Source: Macrotis lagotis | Taxonomy: Eukaryota > Chordata > Mammalia > Peramelemorphia > Peramelidae | Length of the DNA: 64,000 bases | Assembly: GCF_037893015.1 (NCBI RefSeq) | Contig: NC_133660.1 | Coordinates: 281,667,067 to 281,731,066, forward strand | Direction of reading: 5' to 3' | Part shown: positions 1 to 11,213 of the stretch, in pieces | How positions within the stretch are numbered: position 1 is the first letter of the stretch | Layout: every line of letters starts with the position of its first letter | Program-made: the position numbers and the translations under genes | Notes under the pieces: model-generated | Databases searched by the model: none | What the model saw: only the letters and a program-made list of their open reading frames with translations | Told to the model about the DNA's origin: nothing

Positions 1-173
1 AGGCACTCAGTCTTACCTATACCCAAAAGAAATCTCCACTAAGACATTCCCAGGAGTGCACCCATAAATATGGAATAACCACCTGACTGAAAAGGTGGGC
101 CCCACTTTTTAGATTTTTTTCCCCACTTTCGTTTAATTTACATTATTAATATTTTCACCCCAAACCTCCTCTT

Positions 174-334
174 TTTGTTTTTTTTTTTTGTTTTGTTTTT
201 GCAAGACAAGGGGGTTAAGTGACTTGCCCAAGGTCACACAACTAGGTAATTATGAAGTGTCTGAGGCTAGATTTGAACTTGGGTCTCCTGACTCCAGGAC
301 CAGCACTCTATCCACTGAGCCACCTAACTACCTG
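174..334 (-). mobile_element. tRNA-headed CORE-type SINE, near full length
   Basis: Reverse-strand copy of the window's commonest SINE. It begins with a T-rich stretch (the A-tail), then 'tttgcaagacaaggggg', 'gacttgcccaaggtcacaca', and ends with the complement of the tRNA-like head near 'cactgagccacctaacta'. Several differences from the other copies suggest moderate age. No clear target duplication was seen. Confidence 0.85.
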
Positions 335-1979
335 CCATCACCTTCTTAAGTCTAGGCAACTAATAAAACTACCCAGTAAGCTCCCATGTGTAGTATTGAT
401 TTCTGAGGTGTAACTGAAATTTAGCAATCAGCTCAAGAGCCAGTGATAGCACTGAATGAGTGACTGTCTGCCCAGTGTCTCAAGACCTCCAGTGAGGAGG
501 AGGCGATCCCTTCTACCCTGGGACAGCTATTGTGATCAGGATCATTTTTTATGTATCATGTCCAAAGTTGCCACTCCATATCTTCTCCACACTGCTCCTA
601 ATTCTGCCTCCTGGGGTCCTCAAACCCCTCAAACCGCCTTTTCTCCTTACTTTCTTCACTCCGTCTTCACAAGACATAGACGCAGGGTCCATCACCATCC
701 TGGGGGGCCACTCTCCTGCCAGCTCCCCAATTTCTTTATCAGAATCCTTTTCTAATGGTGATCCCCAGAACTGAAGATGAGCATTTTTCTGATGCAAGAT
801 GGGGTTCACTTTGGGCTGCCCCATTGAGTCTGCTTTCTCCTACTGAGCGTGAAGAATGCTAGAATCCTCTGCTCACTTTCCAATGTACTGCTCCACCTAA
901 CTTGGACATCCCCCCATCAGGTATTTGTGATTTTTTTGAACCTGAGGATTAGGAGGCATTTTGCCCCCCACCCCACCCCCCCACTGAATGTCATCTTATT
1001 AGATTTAACTTGTTGCCCTGGTCTGTAAATCTTTTTTGAGTCCTGACTCTGTCATCCAGTGTACTTATGAATCCCTCCCAGGTCTGACAGCCTGGTGTTT
1101 TGTGATGTTAGAAGATTCTGAAACAGGTCACGCCAATGGGAGGGACTTCTGCTCTGGAGGGCATGGGGGCTGGGGTGTAATGGAGGAGAACATTGGTTTT
1201 GCCAAGAGAATGGACTAGAAAGTACAATTCTGTTCAATTCATGACTGCTGGGGTCATGGGGGGGGCCAGCTAAAGAGGGGGCACATGGACTTACTCACTG
1301 AAACCTGGATCACCACTGCTAGGGGGCCTCCTTGGAGCTGGAAAGAGGTAAGTTTAGGACAAATTAAAGGCAGCTCTACTTCCCACAGTGGGGGAGGAAA
1401 CTGATGGAACTCATTATCCTAAGATGTGGTCCAGGCTGGAAATATAAATAGTTTCACAAAAGGTTTAGATAAATCCATGGATGACAGCCCCATTAATGAG
1501 TGAGGGAACCATGAGGTTTGGGGCCCATGCCTCCCAGGGGAGGGCAACCTTGGCCTCCCCCACACCAGCCCTCTGTGGGAACAAAGCACTCCTTGCTGCC
1601 AGTGGTCTCACTTGATGCTGTGAGGGAAGTAGGACTGATAGATTATCCATATTTTACAGGTAAGAAGAAAAATAGGTTTCAGGGAGAGGAAGTGCTTCCC
1701 CAGGGTGGCATGGTCCTATTATGCCAGATCTCAGGTCTCTCTCACCCATACTTCCAGACTCTACCTCAAGTCCACTCAAACTGGGACTTAGGATGATGGA
1801 AATAATAATAATTGAAATGTGTGTGTGGAATAAATGAAGAAGTGTGGACATCATCTTCCCAGAAAAACTCATTGAGTCACCAGACTATGAAGTAGCTAAT
1901 ATAAGTTTTGCTGATAGGGAAACAGGGTCAGAAAAAATGAGTGTCAAAAGGCAAAACTTGAACTCAGATCTTTCTTAAT
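335..1979. other. Gene-free stretch, mostly unassigned
   Basis: No splice-bounded or conserved coding frame is visible; open frames here are short and of ordinary composition. About 1640-1740 is faintly MIR-like on the reverse strand ('attttacaggtaagaa' followed by an 'agtgcttccccagggtggc' block). The remainder is unique or too decayed to place. Confidence 0.5.
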
Positions 1980-1990
1980 CTAAGCATCTT

Positions 1991-2114
1991 CAATGTATGC
2001 CATGGAAATAATGTAAAGACTAACAGAAGCCTTCTGTGGGGCATGGGGGGAGGGAAGCGAGATTAGGGGGAAAATTGTAAAATTCAAAATAAATAAAATC
2101 TTTCAAAAAAAAAT
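1991..2114 (+). mobile_element. LINE-1 3'-UTR tail, 124 bp, strongly 5'-truncated
   Basis: Matches the last ~120 bp of the L1 copies at 10561, 38196, 45208 and 52240: 'catggaaataatgtaaagac', a G-rich patch, then 'aattgtaaaattcaaaat' and an A-tail. It is flanked by an 11-bp near-perfect target duplication (ctaagcatctt at 1980-1990, ctgagcatctt at 2115-2125), so it is a genuine short target-primed insertion. Confidence 0.85.
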
Positions 2115-2878
2115 CTGAGCATCTTATGGGCTGAAGCAGGCCAGGCTCCCAGGGACAACTCTGTCTTTCTACATTTACTGCATTCCTGCTTTGGTTAAGG
2201 GGGGACAAAGAGGGAGCTTGGGCAAGGACCTGGCTGGCGCTATCCCCTGTGATGCCAGGAGAGGGCAACAGACACCATTGTTAGGCTCAGATCCCTCATC
2301 GTTTGGTGCCCAGGACCAGTAGCTGTCCCTAGTTTGAGGCAACCAGTCACTGATGAGGAAGGCTCTGCAGTGTGGCCAGCCTCAGGGGAAGTCCTGTGCT
2401 GATAACAGCCCTGCCCGGAAGGACAAAAACCATACTGGTCCATTGGTTTCATTGGTTCATTCATTCCACAGAGATCAAGGGATGTCCACACTCCCACTCC
2501 CACCCCAATGCTCCAGTGCTGGGAATGTGAAAAGCTCCCCTCACCCAGGTAACAGGGAGTGTGATATCCCACAAGGAGGAGGGTCTGTGTCCCTGCAACC
2601 AGCCCATTCCGCTTTAGGACTCCCCCCCCCCATCTTGGAAATTTCCCAAATCCATCATGGCCAATATGGAGAAATTAGATCCTCACAGTTCTCTGTCTGA
2701 GACTCCTCCCATCCGTTCCTGATGTGGGGACGATGCAGAATGAGGGGAGTCATCCCCCCCCCACACACACACACCCGCGATTGGCTTCCATCACTGCCCT
2801 CCTGCCTCCTACAGGAAGTCCTCCCTGATATCCAACCCTTAGGGACTTCTCCCTCCAAACTCCTCAGAACTGGCCTTA

Positions 2879-2892
2879 CTACCCTCTGGTGG
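2879..2892 (-). promoter_or_regulatory. CTCF-like motif (13/14)
   Basis: The reverse complement reads CCACCAGAGGGTAG, matching CTCF core CCASYAGRKGGCRS at 13 of 14 positions (T for C at position 12). It is about 12 kb upstream of CLCF1. Motif match only. Confidence 0.3.
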
Positions 2893-3196
2893 TGTTTGGA
2901 AAGTGCCTGTATAGCCCATGAGTCTATAAGCTGCTCGTGGGCAGGGACCACATTTCCTCTTTCTCTTGCAGCCGAGCCTCCAGTGAGTTCTTAGCAGAGA
3001 CTGGGAGATGGGCTGATTTTCTGACTCTTCCCTTTTCAGGATGCTGCTCCTCCCTCCTTAACTTCAGGAAGGCTGTACCTGGCCCTGGCTCCCCCTTCCT
3101 GGGGCCCCTGGTCCCTAAGGAGACCCAGGCAAGCTTCAGGTTGGCAAGAGAAGCCTGGGGAGGGAGGGAAGGAGGAGAGGATCGGGTGGCAGCCAG

Positions 3197-3206
3197 TGAC
3201 TCAGCA
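3197..3206 (+). promoter_or_regulatory. MARE/NF-E2/AP-1 motif
   Basis: TGACTCAGCA is a perfect NF-E2/MAF-recognition half-palindrome containing an AP-1 heptamer. A second perfect copy lies at 12966 and a 9/10 copy at 14182, all upstream of CLCF1. Occupancy is unknown. Confidence 0.35.
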
Positions 3207-4450
3207 CTTCAGGATAAGGATCTCCCCCCCCCGGGAAAGGAAGCCCCCGCACCTCATCAGGGGAGACCGAGTCATGAAGCCTGGGGGCGGGTTGGCTGAC
3301 TGGGCAGAGGAGCCTGAATTTGAACCTGGCACAGGTGGCAGGGGGGAGGGAGGAGATTCCTTCATTCCCTCATTCGGGACCCACACCCCCAAAGAGAGGG
3401 AGCCCAACCAAGAAGGGAAAGGGAGTCTCCCAAATTAGATTGCTAAACTGGGGAGAGGTCAGGGAGGGCCTGGGTAGGTCCAGGTGTTTGTGTCAGGGCC
3501 AGGGGGGACACGGGCAGGGCAGGAGGTGAGCTAAGCAGAGGCCCTCCTGCCTGCCCCCCGGGGTTTCCGGTGACATCACAGTCAGCCCAGGGCAAGGCAG
3601 GGCTGGCAGCCCTCGGCTCCTGGCTCCTTCCCTCCTTGGGAAAAGGGAAAGTGTGGCGGGGCTGGCAGCCGCAGGAACACATTCCTGATGGGTTTCCTTC
3701 CCCTCCCAGCCTCCCCACCCTCCTGCCCTCAGCTGCCTCAGTCACTGTCGGCACGCCACCACAAATGCCAACAGTCTCATGAGCTGGAACGGAGGGAAAA
3801 TGTCAGCGGGGGGGGGGGAGCACTCACACAGTAGCATTTCTAGAGTCTGATGAGTTTGGGCCCTAGACACCCGGGTCCTTTAAGAGATAACTTCCCCATC
3901 TCATCTGTTGCCCTGGAAATCCGTCTGCCAGGGATGGGCAAGGCCAAAAGCCGCCTCACCCAGAAGCCTTCCTTTGCTGGTCAAGGATAGCTTGCTCCTA
4001 GCCCCCTTCACACAGCACCGTATTCTGTACTTGTTACAGGACCCCGCACTGAGGGTTGGAAGGGGCATGAGGCGTCATGAAGGGCCAGCCAGCCCTCTTC
4101 CATCCCAGAGATGACAACTCTGAGACCTAGGGACTGGGCTCAGATGTGACCCCAGATTCCTTGACTCCAAATCTGGTGCCCTTCTCTCACCGTGCCACAC
4201 CTCTCATTAACTATGCCCAAATCTAATTATAATCCCTGAGACACCCCAAGGTGTCTGAGAGTTGGCAACATGAGACCCAGACCCAGACCCAGACCACAAC
4301 TCTGGAAGGACTGGTTCCAAAGGCACAAGATGGATCATGGGGGAGGTAGGATAGGACTTGGCTGTTTCACAGGATGTCAAGGGAGGAGATGTAGACCCTT
4401 GGGGCAGGGCGGGAAGAAGTCTGATGAAGAGGCTGGCAGCAGAGATGGGC

Positions 4451-4474
4451 GGGGGGGGGGGGGGGGGGGGGGGG
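4451..4474. repeat. Poly(G) run of 24
   Basis: An uninterrupted run of 24 G on the + strand, the longest of roughly 15 G or C homopolymers of at least 10 bp in this window. Confidence 0.95.
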
Positions 4475-4609
4475 ACACAGAGTCCAGATGGTCCTCAGAT
4501 GAGTTTATAGACCATGGACCACACCTGGACAAAAAAAAAGGTAAAAAGGGAGCTCAAGAAAAAGTATCTAACCTACCCTAGGGAACTAATAGCATATATG
4601 CTGGGCCTC

Positions 4610-4615
4610 TCCCTT

Positions 4616-4681
<66 letters not shown>

Positions 4682-4866
4682 TTCTGTCTCTCCCCTTTTC
4701 CCTTTCCTCTTTCTTATTTCTCTCTTTTCCTGTCTCTCTCTCCTTCCCTTCTTTCCTTCTTGCCTCTTTCCCTCTTCTCTCTCCCCCTCTCTCCCTTCTC
4801 TTCTTGTCTTTCCCTGAATATCTCATTTCCCTTTCTGTTATTCTTCTCTCTTCTCCCTTCCCCTCC

Positions 4867-4929
<63 letters not shown>

Positions 4930-4960
4930 CCTCTCTCCCTCCACCCCAATCAATAAGCTA
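4610..4960. repeat. CT-rich low-complexity block with two (CT)n arrays
   Basis: Pure (CT)n at about 4619-4678 and 4872-4926, separated by about 190 bp of impure C/T-rich sequence. Ser/Leu-rich open frames on + and Arg/Glu-rich ones on - are products of the repeat, not genes. Confidence 0.95.
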
Positions 4961-6190
4961 ACCATTTCTTGTCTTAATCTTCTTATGTTGTCTTAATGCT
5001 AATTTCATCTTTCAAAAGATGGTAGAACCAATAATGGAAACTTCTTTGCTCCACTTCTGATGCTTACCAAAGAGGAAGAATTGGCTATTTGGGCAGAAAG
5101 GATGGGACCCTTCTGAGAAGAGGAAACCTGATGTTATTGGGTTATGGGAGAGCAGATTTCCACAGCTTCGGAGAAAGGGTAGGGAGGATCCCATGGCCTA
5201 AAATTTTGCATGGGAAGCTAGCCAAGGAGGAATGGGAAGCTCCCAACAATAACATTCTGGAAAGACAGATGAGGAAAAGAAATTGTGGTCAAAGACAGAT
5301 GTGGATGCACAGGAAACTCACGACCATCTTAGATCGTCAGCAGCTTCATGTGACAGACAGAAGCAGGAACATGGATACAAGATAAATAAATCTATCATAA
5401 CACAGGGTGGCCCGAATAGTGTCAGAAATCCTAAGGTTGAGAGCACAATGAGGTTTGGGGGAAAAAACCCAAGGCCAATGAAAAAGTGGTTTTTAAGGCA
5501 TCCCGAGAGAAGAAGCTCAAAGAAGTGATAGGCTTAGGTGTGATGAGAAGTGAGAGATGGTAGAGCCACCCAAGCCTCATTTCTTTATCTTCTGTTTTCT
5601 CTACAAGGAAGGATGATCTCTGGCCAGAAAAACAGAATAAAAATGGCTCTCAAATCATGGAGACCCAGGATGGGTAAGGAGACAGTAGTCGAGCTCCTGG
5701 CTCCTCTGAAAGGATGAACATCTTCAGACCCTGATGAATCATTGCCTCCAGCCAACAGGGGAGCAAGAGATGTGTCCCTGTGCATGTAACCTCTGAAAGA
5801 TACTCAAGAACAGGAGAAGTGAGGTCTTCTCCCTTGACCAGAGCATATCTGGAGTCTTGGTTCCATAATCAGTGTCTTTGGAAGAGGATTGCTCTAGAGA
5901 AGAATTTTCAGAAGACAGCAAGCTACATGGGGAAGAGTCTAGAGATTATGCCATGTGATGATGGACTGGAAGAAATGAGAATGTCTGACATGGGGGAGGG
6001 GGAGAAACGATAGGTGAGCTTGTGTCTGAGAGGGTAGAACTAGGAGAATTAATACAAATAGGTCAGTGTAGGCCTGAAGAAAGGAAATCAGAACTGTCCC
6101 AAAGTCTCAAGAATGGGCTGTTGCCTCAGAAGTTTCCTCTACACTGAAGGTTCACAAGCAAAGTCTGGATGACCATTTAGAAATGTAAGA
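4961..6190. other. Gene-free stretch, possibly an unclassified old dispersed repeat
   Basis: A-rich sequence with no conserved coding frame. The part about 5220-6180 has the texture of an old interspersed element ('ggatgaccatttagaaatgt' near its end), but no end repeats or target duplication were found and I cannot name a family. Confidence 0.35.
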
Positions 6191-6194
6191 GAAA

Positions 6195-6660
6195 GTGCAT
6201 GAATTTAATGGAATATTATTACTATGCTATAAGAAATTATACATATGATACATATAGAGAAGCATGGAAAGACCTACAAGAACTGATGCAAAGTGAAGTC
6301 AGCAGAACCAAGAAAATAATGTACACAATAATTACAATAGAAATGGAAAGAACCACAAAAAAACCCAAACCAAAATTTGAATGTAACAAAATGAGACAGT
6401 CAAGGTAAAACTTGTTTGAAGAGATACTTTTCTTCCCCTACCCCAAACCACTCTTGCATGGTCCTCAGAGGTTATACATTGTGCACATTTTCAACCTTTT
6501 TCAATGTATTCATCAGTTGTGCTGACTTTTTTCTCTTTAAAAATACTATTTGTTTTATAGGATGGTTCTCTGGGAAGGGGAAGTTTACTTGGAATAATGG
6601 GATGATGTAAGAAAAAGGCAGCAAGAAGAACATTTCTTATAAAGGAACAAAAGGAAAGAA
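6195..6660 (+). mobile_element. LINE-1-type 3' end, second subfamily
   Basis: The frame at 6199-6408 contains an L1 ORF2 C-terminus-like stretch: 'MEYYYYAIRN', then 'REAWKDLQELMQSEVSRTKK', comparable to 'REAWRDLHELMLSEMSRTRK' in the 45 kb and 52 kb copies. An AT-rich 3'-UTR-like sequence follows. It is 5'-truncated and degraded, and pairs with an opposite-strand relative at 6953-7560. Confidence 0.65.
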
Positions 6661-7054
6661 ACGTAATAGAAGGAATTTGGATTGGATGAGATGATCAGGT
6701 TGTGTCCAACTGTAAGATTCTGTGATTATTGAAGACAGGAACTTGGGTGGGGGGAGCCCCTGCAGGGAGGTGTGCTCAGAGTTAGCATAATAGCTTGGCA
6801 CAATAAACAAATGGACATTCTCAACAATTTCTCTTCCTTCTCCCTCCAAATCACCACAACATATCCCGCATTCATCCCCTTCTCTCCACTCACACAGCCA
6901 ACACACTAGTCCAAGTTCACATGGATCACTGTAATAGCGGCTTCTGTTTTTTAAAGTAAGTTTTTATTGATACATTCTATTTATCATCCTAGTTCTCTCA
7001 CGAATCTTTCTCCCTTCCCCTCCCAGAGAGCCATGCCATAAAAGAAATAGCATT

Positions 7055-7201
7055 TTTTTAGTTTTTGCAAGGCAATGGGGTCAAGTGACTTGCCCAAGGC
7101 CACACAGCTAGGTCATTATGAAGTGTCTGAGGCTGCATTTGAACTCAGGTCCTCCTGACTCCAGGGCCAGTGCTCTATCCACTGCGCCACCTAGCTGCCC
7201 C
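7055..7201 (-). mobile_element. tRNA-headed CORE-type SINE
   Basis: Complete reverse-strand copy ending 'gcgccacctagctgcccc'. A 12-bp target duplication flanks it (agaaatagcatt at 7043-7054, agaaatagtatt at 7202-7213). It lies inside the inverted L1-type fragment. Confidence 0.9.
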
Positions 7202-7470
7202 AGAAATAGTATTTTTTTTAAAAAACCGACACAACTGGCCCAAAACTTGTGCAATGTGTAAGTAATCCCCTTCAGACCTCCAACTTCTTCAAGGGACTAG
7301 GTTGGAGGTTTTTTCTCATCTCTTTTCAGTCCTGTTGGATCTTGATTACTCTTTGCTTGTTGGTGTGTGGTTGTTCTCCCCGTTTCCATGGCTGGCATCA
7401 GTGTTGGCTGATACCTCGGTTTTCCTAACTTCATTCTGCATCAGTTCGCAGAGACCTTGCCATATCTTCT

Positions 7471-7532
7471 TTTTTTTTTAGTTTTTTTGCAAGGCAGTGG
7501 GGTTAAGTGACCTGCCCAAGGCCACACAGCTT
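7471..7532 (-). mobile_element. SINE 3' portion, 5'-truncated
   Basis: Only the tail half of the SINE is present ('gcaaggcagtggggttaagt' to 'ggccacacagct'). Near-identical flanks (gccatatcttct, gcaatatcttct) mark the target duplication, so truncation occurred at insertion. Confidence 0.8.
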
Positions 7533-7609
7533 TGCAATATCTTCTTAACTGGTTTTTCTCAAGTCTCTTTCTTCTCTAATTTTCCACAGTTAGCCAAGGG
7601 ATAGAAGCA

Positions 7610-8025
7610 AGGTCTGACCATGTCGCAGCCCTGTTGTCTAGGGAATAACCTGCAAAGCCCTCTGCCATTTGCGACTCTTCATACTCCAGCACCATCTGAT
7701 TTTCCTGGCTCCTCACTCATTTCCCCCCCTGCACACATTCTAGAGCCTGGTCAGACTGGCCTCCTTTCTCCACATCGTTGCCCAGGCTCTTCCTCCTCTT
7801 CTCGACCACCTCCCACAATCCCTCACTTGCTGCCCTCCTGTGTGAGGCCTCTCCCAATGCCCCAGTTTTGGCTTCCTCCAATTAAGGTGGCTTTTTCCTT
7901 TGTACAGACTTTGTTTTTATTTATATGTTTACTTTTCTCCCTCCAATGTAATGTAAGTTCTTTGAAGGAAAGGCACCCTGACACCCAAACTCTGGCACAG
8001 AATGGCGTGAAATAAATGTTTGCTG
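7610..8025 (+). mobile_element. LINE-2-like 3' end
   Basis: Pyrimidine-rich sequence with the L2 order: 'ggtctgaccatgtc', 'caaagccctctgcc', a 'gtaagttctttgaagg' block, then 'ctggcacagaatgg' and 'aaataaatgtttgctg'. Old and 5'-truncated. Confidence 0.6.
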
Positions 8026-8274
8026 AAAGACTTCCCCCACCACCTATTAGAGGACTCTCCTTAAATGTTTCTGGAATGAGTTTATTGATGTTAGAAATGT
8101 CCCTGCCTCAGTGGTGCTGTGACCCAAGATCTCCAGGTCAGAGAGGCAGCCCGCATTTCTCCATAGGCTTCTGGACAAATGTCAAGGTGGAGGGAGCTGA
8201 AGGCTGAAAGCTGAACCCAGGGTTCCTAGTTCTTAGCCCCGTGCTCTGTAGACGCTGCATCAGAGAATCATAGC

Positions 8275-8440
8275 TATGCCATTATACAGGTTTGCAAAAA
8301 GCTTTAGAAATAGCTCATCCAATCATTATCATTGGGGGCATTGTTGTTATCAGATAAGGAAATTAAGGCAGGTATCCTGGTTACACTGCTAGTCTCTTTG
8401 AACTCAGGTCTTCCTGTCCCTAGAGCTCTATTCATTGTGG
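8275..8440 (-). mobile_element. MIR-like SINE
   Basis: Reverse-strand MIR signature: 'tatcagataaggaaattaag', then 'tttgaactcaggtcttcctg' and 'agctctattcattg'. Ancient and degraded. Confidence 0.6.
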
Positions 8441-8920
8441 GAATGAATTGTTTTTTAGGGATCCCCAGGGGGATCTTTTCTTCTTGTGGGGCTGCTGCTT
8501 CCGATACAGGGTCAAACTTTAGCAAAAAGAAAAAAAGGAAGGTTGGTAATATTTGAAATTGTCTTCGTTTTCATTTCTCCTTCCTCTCCATGCTCATGGT
8601 GTGAAGGATCTTGTCTACCTCTTCCTGAGAGGCTAACATGGGTCCTGCAACCTTGTTGCAGAGAAGGACCCTTCCTTGGATATTATTTTTTAATGAAGTG
8701 CATAATTTTGAGAGCATGTGAACTTTGCAATATCCATAGTTTAATGGAGGACTTTCAGGCACTGTGTTGGACTGTTTGAGGACAGATTTCTGGGTTGGGG
8801 GCTCTAATCAGTCCTCAAATCCTACCAGGTGGACAATCCACTATTTTGCCGATTCTGAAGGCCAACCCTGCTCCCAAACTTGACCAAGGGCCCCTTGCAG
8901 CTCTAACTTTGGAGAATTCT

Positions 8921-9095
8921 GTTTTTTGTCTTTTTTTTTTTTTTTTTTTTTTTAGTTTTTGGAAGGCAATGGGGTTAAGTGGCTTGCCCAAGGCCACACA
9001 GCTAGGTAATTATGAAGTGTCTGAGGTTGCATTGGAACTCAGGTCCTCCTGACTTCAGGACTGGTGCTCTATCCACTGTGCCACCTAGCCACCCC
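8921..9095 (-). mobile_element. tRNA-headed CORE-type SINE with long tail
   Basis: The tail is a T-run of about 24. The body runs from 'ggaaggcaatggggttaagt' to 'gtgccacctagccacccc'. Flanks aactttggagaattct (8905-8920) and aactttagagagttct (9096-9111) form a 16-bp target duplication with two differences. Confidence 0.9.
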
Positions 9096-9511
9096 AACTT
9101 TAGAGAGTTCTTCTGGGGCCATGAGTGGAAAATGACCTAGAGCTTTTGTTGAATGGGATCGATTTTAGACAAATCTAATGGGAGGGGAAGGGGGAGATTA
9201 ATAGCACTGGCTGCCCATGCTATTAAGCATGGTATTAAGGTCTGTCAGAGAGGGGCACCCCACATAGACGAAGTCACATAGGAGCCCAGAATGGGAGGCT
9301 AGGCTGACCCTAGAGATGAAAGCCTGCTCCAACACAACCTACCCCTGATTGTCCAGATTTTTCTTCTCCCCTCCCCAGTTAATTATGGAAGCAAGTTACT
9401 ACTAATACTATTACTACCTGAAGTCTCCCCCACCAAGCAGTCTGAGGAAGGAAGGAAGAAAAAGGTTTTAAAAAAATCTCTAGGCATTTTCACATGGTAT
9501 TTCATCAACTC

Positions 9512-9690
9512 TTGTTTATCTTCATTCTCAACCCATCAGGAAGGCAATGCCATGACTCAAAAGTGAATTGGGTTTAAAAGAGGGAGAGGACTGCCACCTG
9601 CCCGGCTCTCTTCCAGGGCCATCTGAGTCTAGTGGTCAGATCCCCGATCATGAGAACTGGAGATGGCCCCTTCTAGAGGCAGCACCCACT
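9512..9690 (-). mobile_element. Fragment of a longer SINE variant (extra module)
   Basis: Shares 'ccatctgagtctagtggtca' with the module at 27303-27369, where it precedes a CORE-type SINE body. Here that body is missing. Together the two loci suggest a composite SINE with an added unit of about 130-150 bp. Confidence 0.5.
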
Positions 9691-9875
9691 ACGGGTCGGG
9701 GACTGTCCTAAGTGCATTATAAATATTATCCCCTTTGGAGTTGTGATTATTCCCAGTTTACAGATGATAAACCTGTAACTGAGAAGGGTCAATAGATTTG
9801 CCTGCCCAGGATCACTCAGCTAATCGGTCCGAGACAGAATTTGAACTCATCTTTCTGACTTCATTCTTGGTACTT
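9691..9875 (-). mobile_element. MIR
   Basis: Reverse-strand MIR: 'actgtcctaagtgcattata', 'cccagtttacagatgataaa', then 'gatcactcagctaat' and 'gaatttgaactcatctttct'. Ancient. Confidence 0.7.
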
Positions 9876-9892
9876 CTTAACTGCCTAAATAA

Positions 9893-10140
9893 TAAAAATC
9901 AATCACCATTGTAAAGGCTTCACAATTATTACCTGATTTTATCTTTACAACAGCCCTAGGAGGTACGTGTTCTTATTATTATCCTCATAATACAGATGAG
10001 GAAACTGAGGTAGAAACAGGTTAAGTGACTTTTCCAGGGCCAATCCACTTATCAGTGGATATTTATTAATATCGGAGACAGGATTTGATATTAGGTCTTT
10101 CTGTTCTAAGTCACTCTCTCCGCCATGCTACCCAGCTTCT
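9893..10140 (-). mobile_element. MIR
   Basis: Reverse-strand MIR: 'caacagccctaggaggtacg', 'acagatgaggaaactgaggt', 'aggttaagtgacttttccag', and the degraded head 'catgctacccagct'. It follows another MIR in the same orientation. Confidence 0.75.
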
Positions 10141-10277
10141 AACAACCCGACATTCAGAGGATCCAAGATTTAGGGTGGAAAAGGATCCTGTAGTTTATCT
10201 AGTCTCACTTTACAGATGAGCTGCAAAGTGGGTAAGTGACGGTGCTGATTTTTCTCTTGGTATCCCCAAATGCTGAG

Positions 10278-10510
10278 GACAGCTGGAAGATGTAGTGGAT
10301 AGAGCTATGAGAAGGAGTCTCTTCTTCCTGAGTTCAAATCCAACCTCAGACTCTTCCTGGCTGTATGATCCTAGGCAAGTCACTTCACCACCCTATTTGC
10401 CTCAGTTTCCTCATCTGTAAAATGTGCTGGAGATGAAATGACAAACCCATCCAGGATCTCTGCCAAGAAAACCTCAAATGGAGTTAGGAAGAGCACCTCT
10501 ATCAAACAAC
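10278..10510 (+). mobile_element. MAR1-like marsupial SINE
   Basis: Head 'agctggaagatgtagtggat', CORE region 'gatcctaggcaagtcacttc', 'cctcagtttcctcatctgta', then the diagnostic 3' unit 'tctgccaagaaaacctcaaa'. This 3' unit separates it from the shorter CORE-type SINE. Confidence 0.8.
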
Positions 10511-10560
10511 ACATCACCAAAGACTTAGCAAACAGTGAGAGCATAATAAATGCTTTTCCT

Positions 10561-11128
10561 CAAGTAAATGTCCTTCAGTTGGGGAATGGCTTAGCAAACA
10601 GTGGTCTATGTATGTCATGGAACACGATTGTCCTATTAGAAAGCAGGAGGGATGGGAATTCAGGGAAGCCTGGAGGATCTGCATGAACTGATGCTGAGTG
10701 AGATGAGCAGAACCAGAAAGACAGTGTACATCCTAACAGCAACATGGGGGCGATGATCAACCTTGATGGACTTGCTCATTCCATCAATGCAACAATCAGG
10801 CACAATTTGGGTCTGTCTGCAATGGAGAATACAATCTGTATCCAGAGAAAGAGCTGTGGAGTTTGAACAAAGACCAAGGACCATTACCTTTAATTTAGGA
10901 AAAAAAACCTGCTATCTTATTGTCTGATCTCGCTATCTCTTATACTTTATGTTTCTTCCTTAAGGATCTGATTTGTCTCTCATCACATTCAACTTAGATC
11001 AGTGCATACCATGGAAACAATGGAAAGACTAACAGACTGCCTTCTGTGGGGGGTGGGAGGAGGGAAGTAAGATTAGGGGAAAATTGTAAAACTCAAAATT
11101 AATAAAATCTTTCATTAAAAATTTTAAA
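10561..11128 (+). mobile_element. LINE-1 3' end, 5'-truncated
   Basis: Starts inside the ORF2 C-terminus at 'gtccttcagttggggaatgg', runs through the 3' UTR and ends 'aataaaatctttcattaaaa'. Flanked by a 12-bp duplication aaatgcttttcc (10548-10559 and 11129-11140). No intact frame; not mobile. Confidence 0.9.
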
Positions 11129-11213
11129 AAATGCTTTTCCCTTCTTTCACTTGCACTCATCCATTGGCCAGGATCACACAGGCAGAGCTCCGACTTGGAG
11201 AGGAATGAGAAAT

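Larger units (their letters stand above)
2126..4440. other. Gene-free stretch with candidate regulatory patches
   Basis: No gene is recognised. It contains a C/CA tract (2753-2775), a CTCF-like motif (2879-2892), an L2-3'-end-like patch near 2895-2990 ('gtgggcagggaccacatttc'), a MARE/AP-1 motif (3197-3206), and an unusually motif-rich GC stretch at 3540-3790 that could be a conserved enhancer. Nothing else could be assigned. Confidence 0.45.
6953..7560 (-). mobile_element. LINE-1-type 3' end, inverted relative, broken by two SINEs
   Basis: Read on the reverse strand it contains 'gcgaactgatgcagaatgaa' and the same C-terminal/3'-UTR order as 6195-6660. SINEs interrupt it at 7055-7201 and 7471-7532. 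Sequence on either side of both SINEs is continuous with the element, so the SINEs are younger. Confidence 0.55.

Noticed and set aside
4514-4996. 160-codon Ser/Leu frame and Arg/Glu frames on the other strand
   Set aside because: Translation of the (CT)n microsatellite.
5089-5385. 98-codon frame beginning MGRKDGTLL
   Set aside because: No conserved domain, no promoter or splice context, and it lies in a stretch that looks like an old unclassified dispersed repeat.
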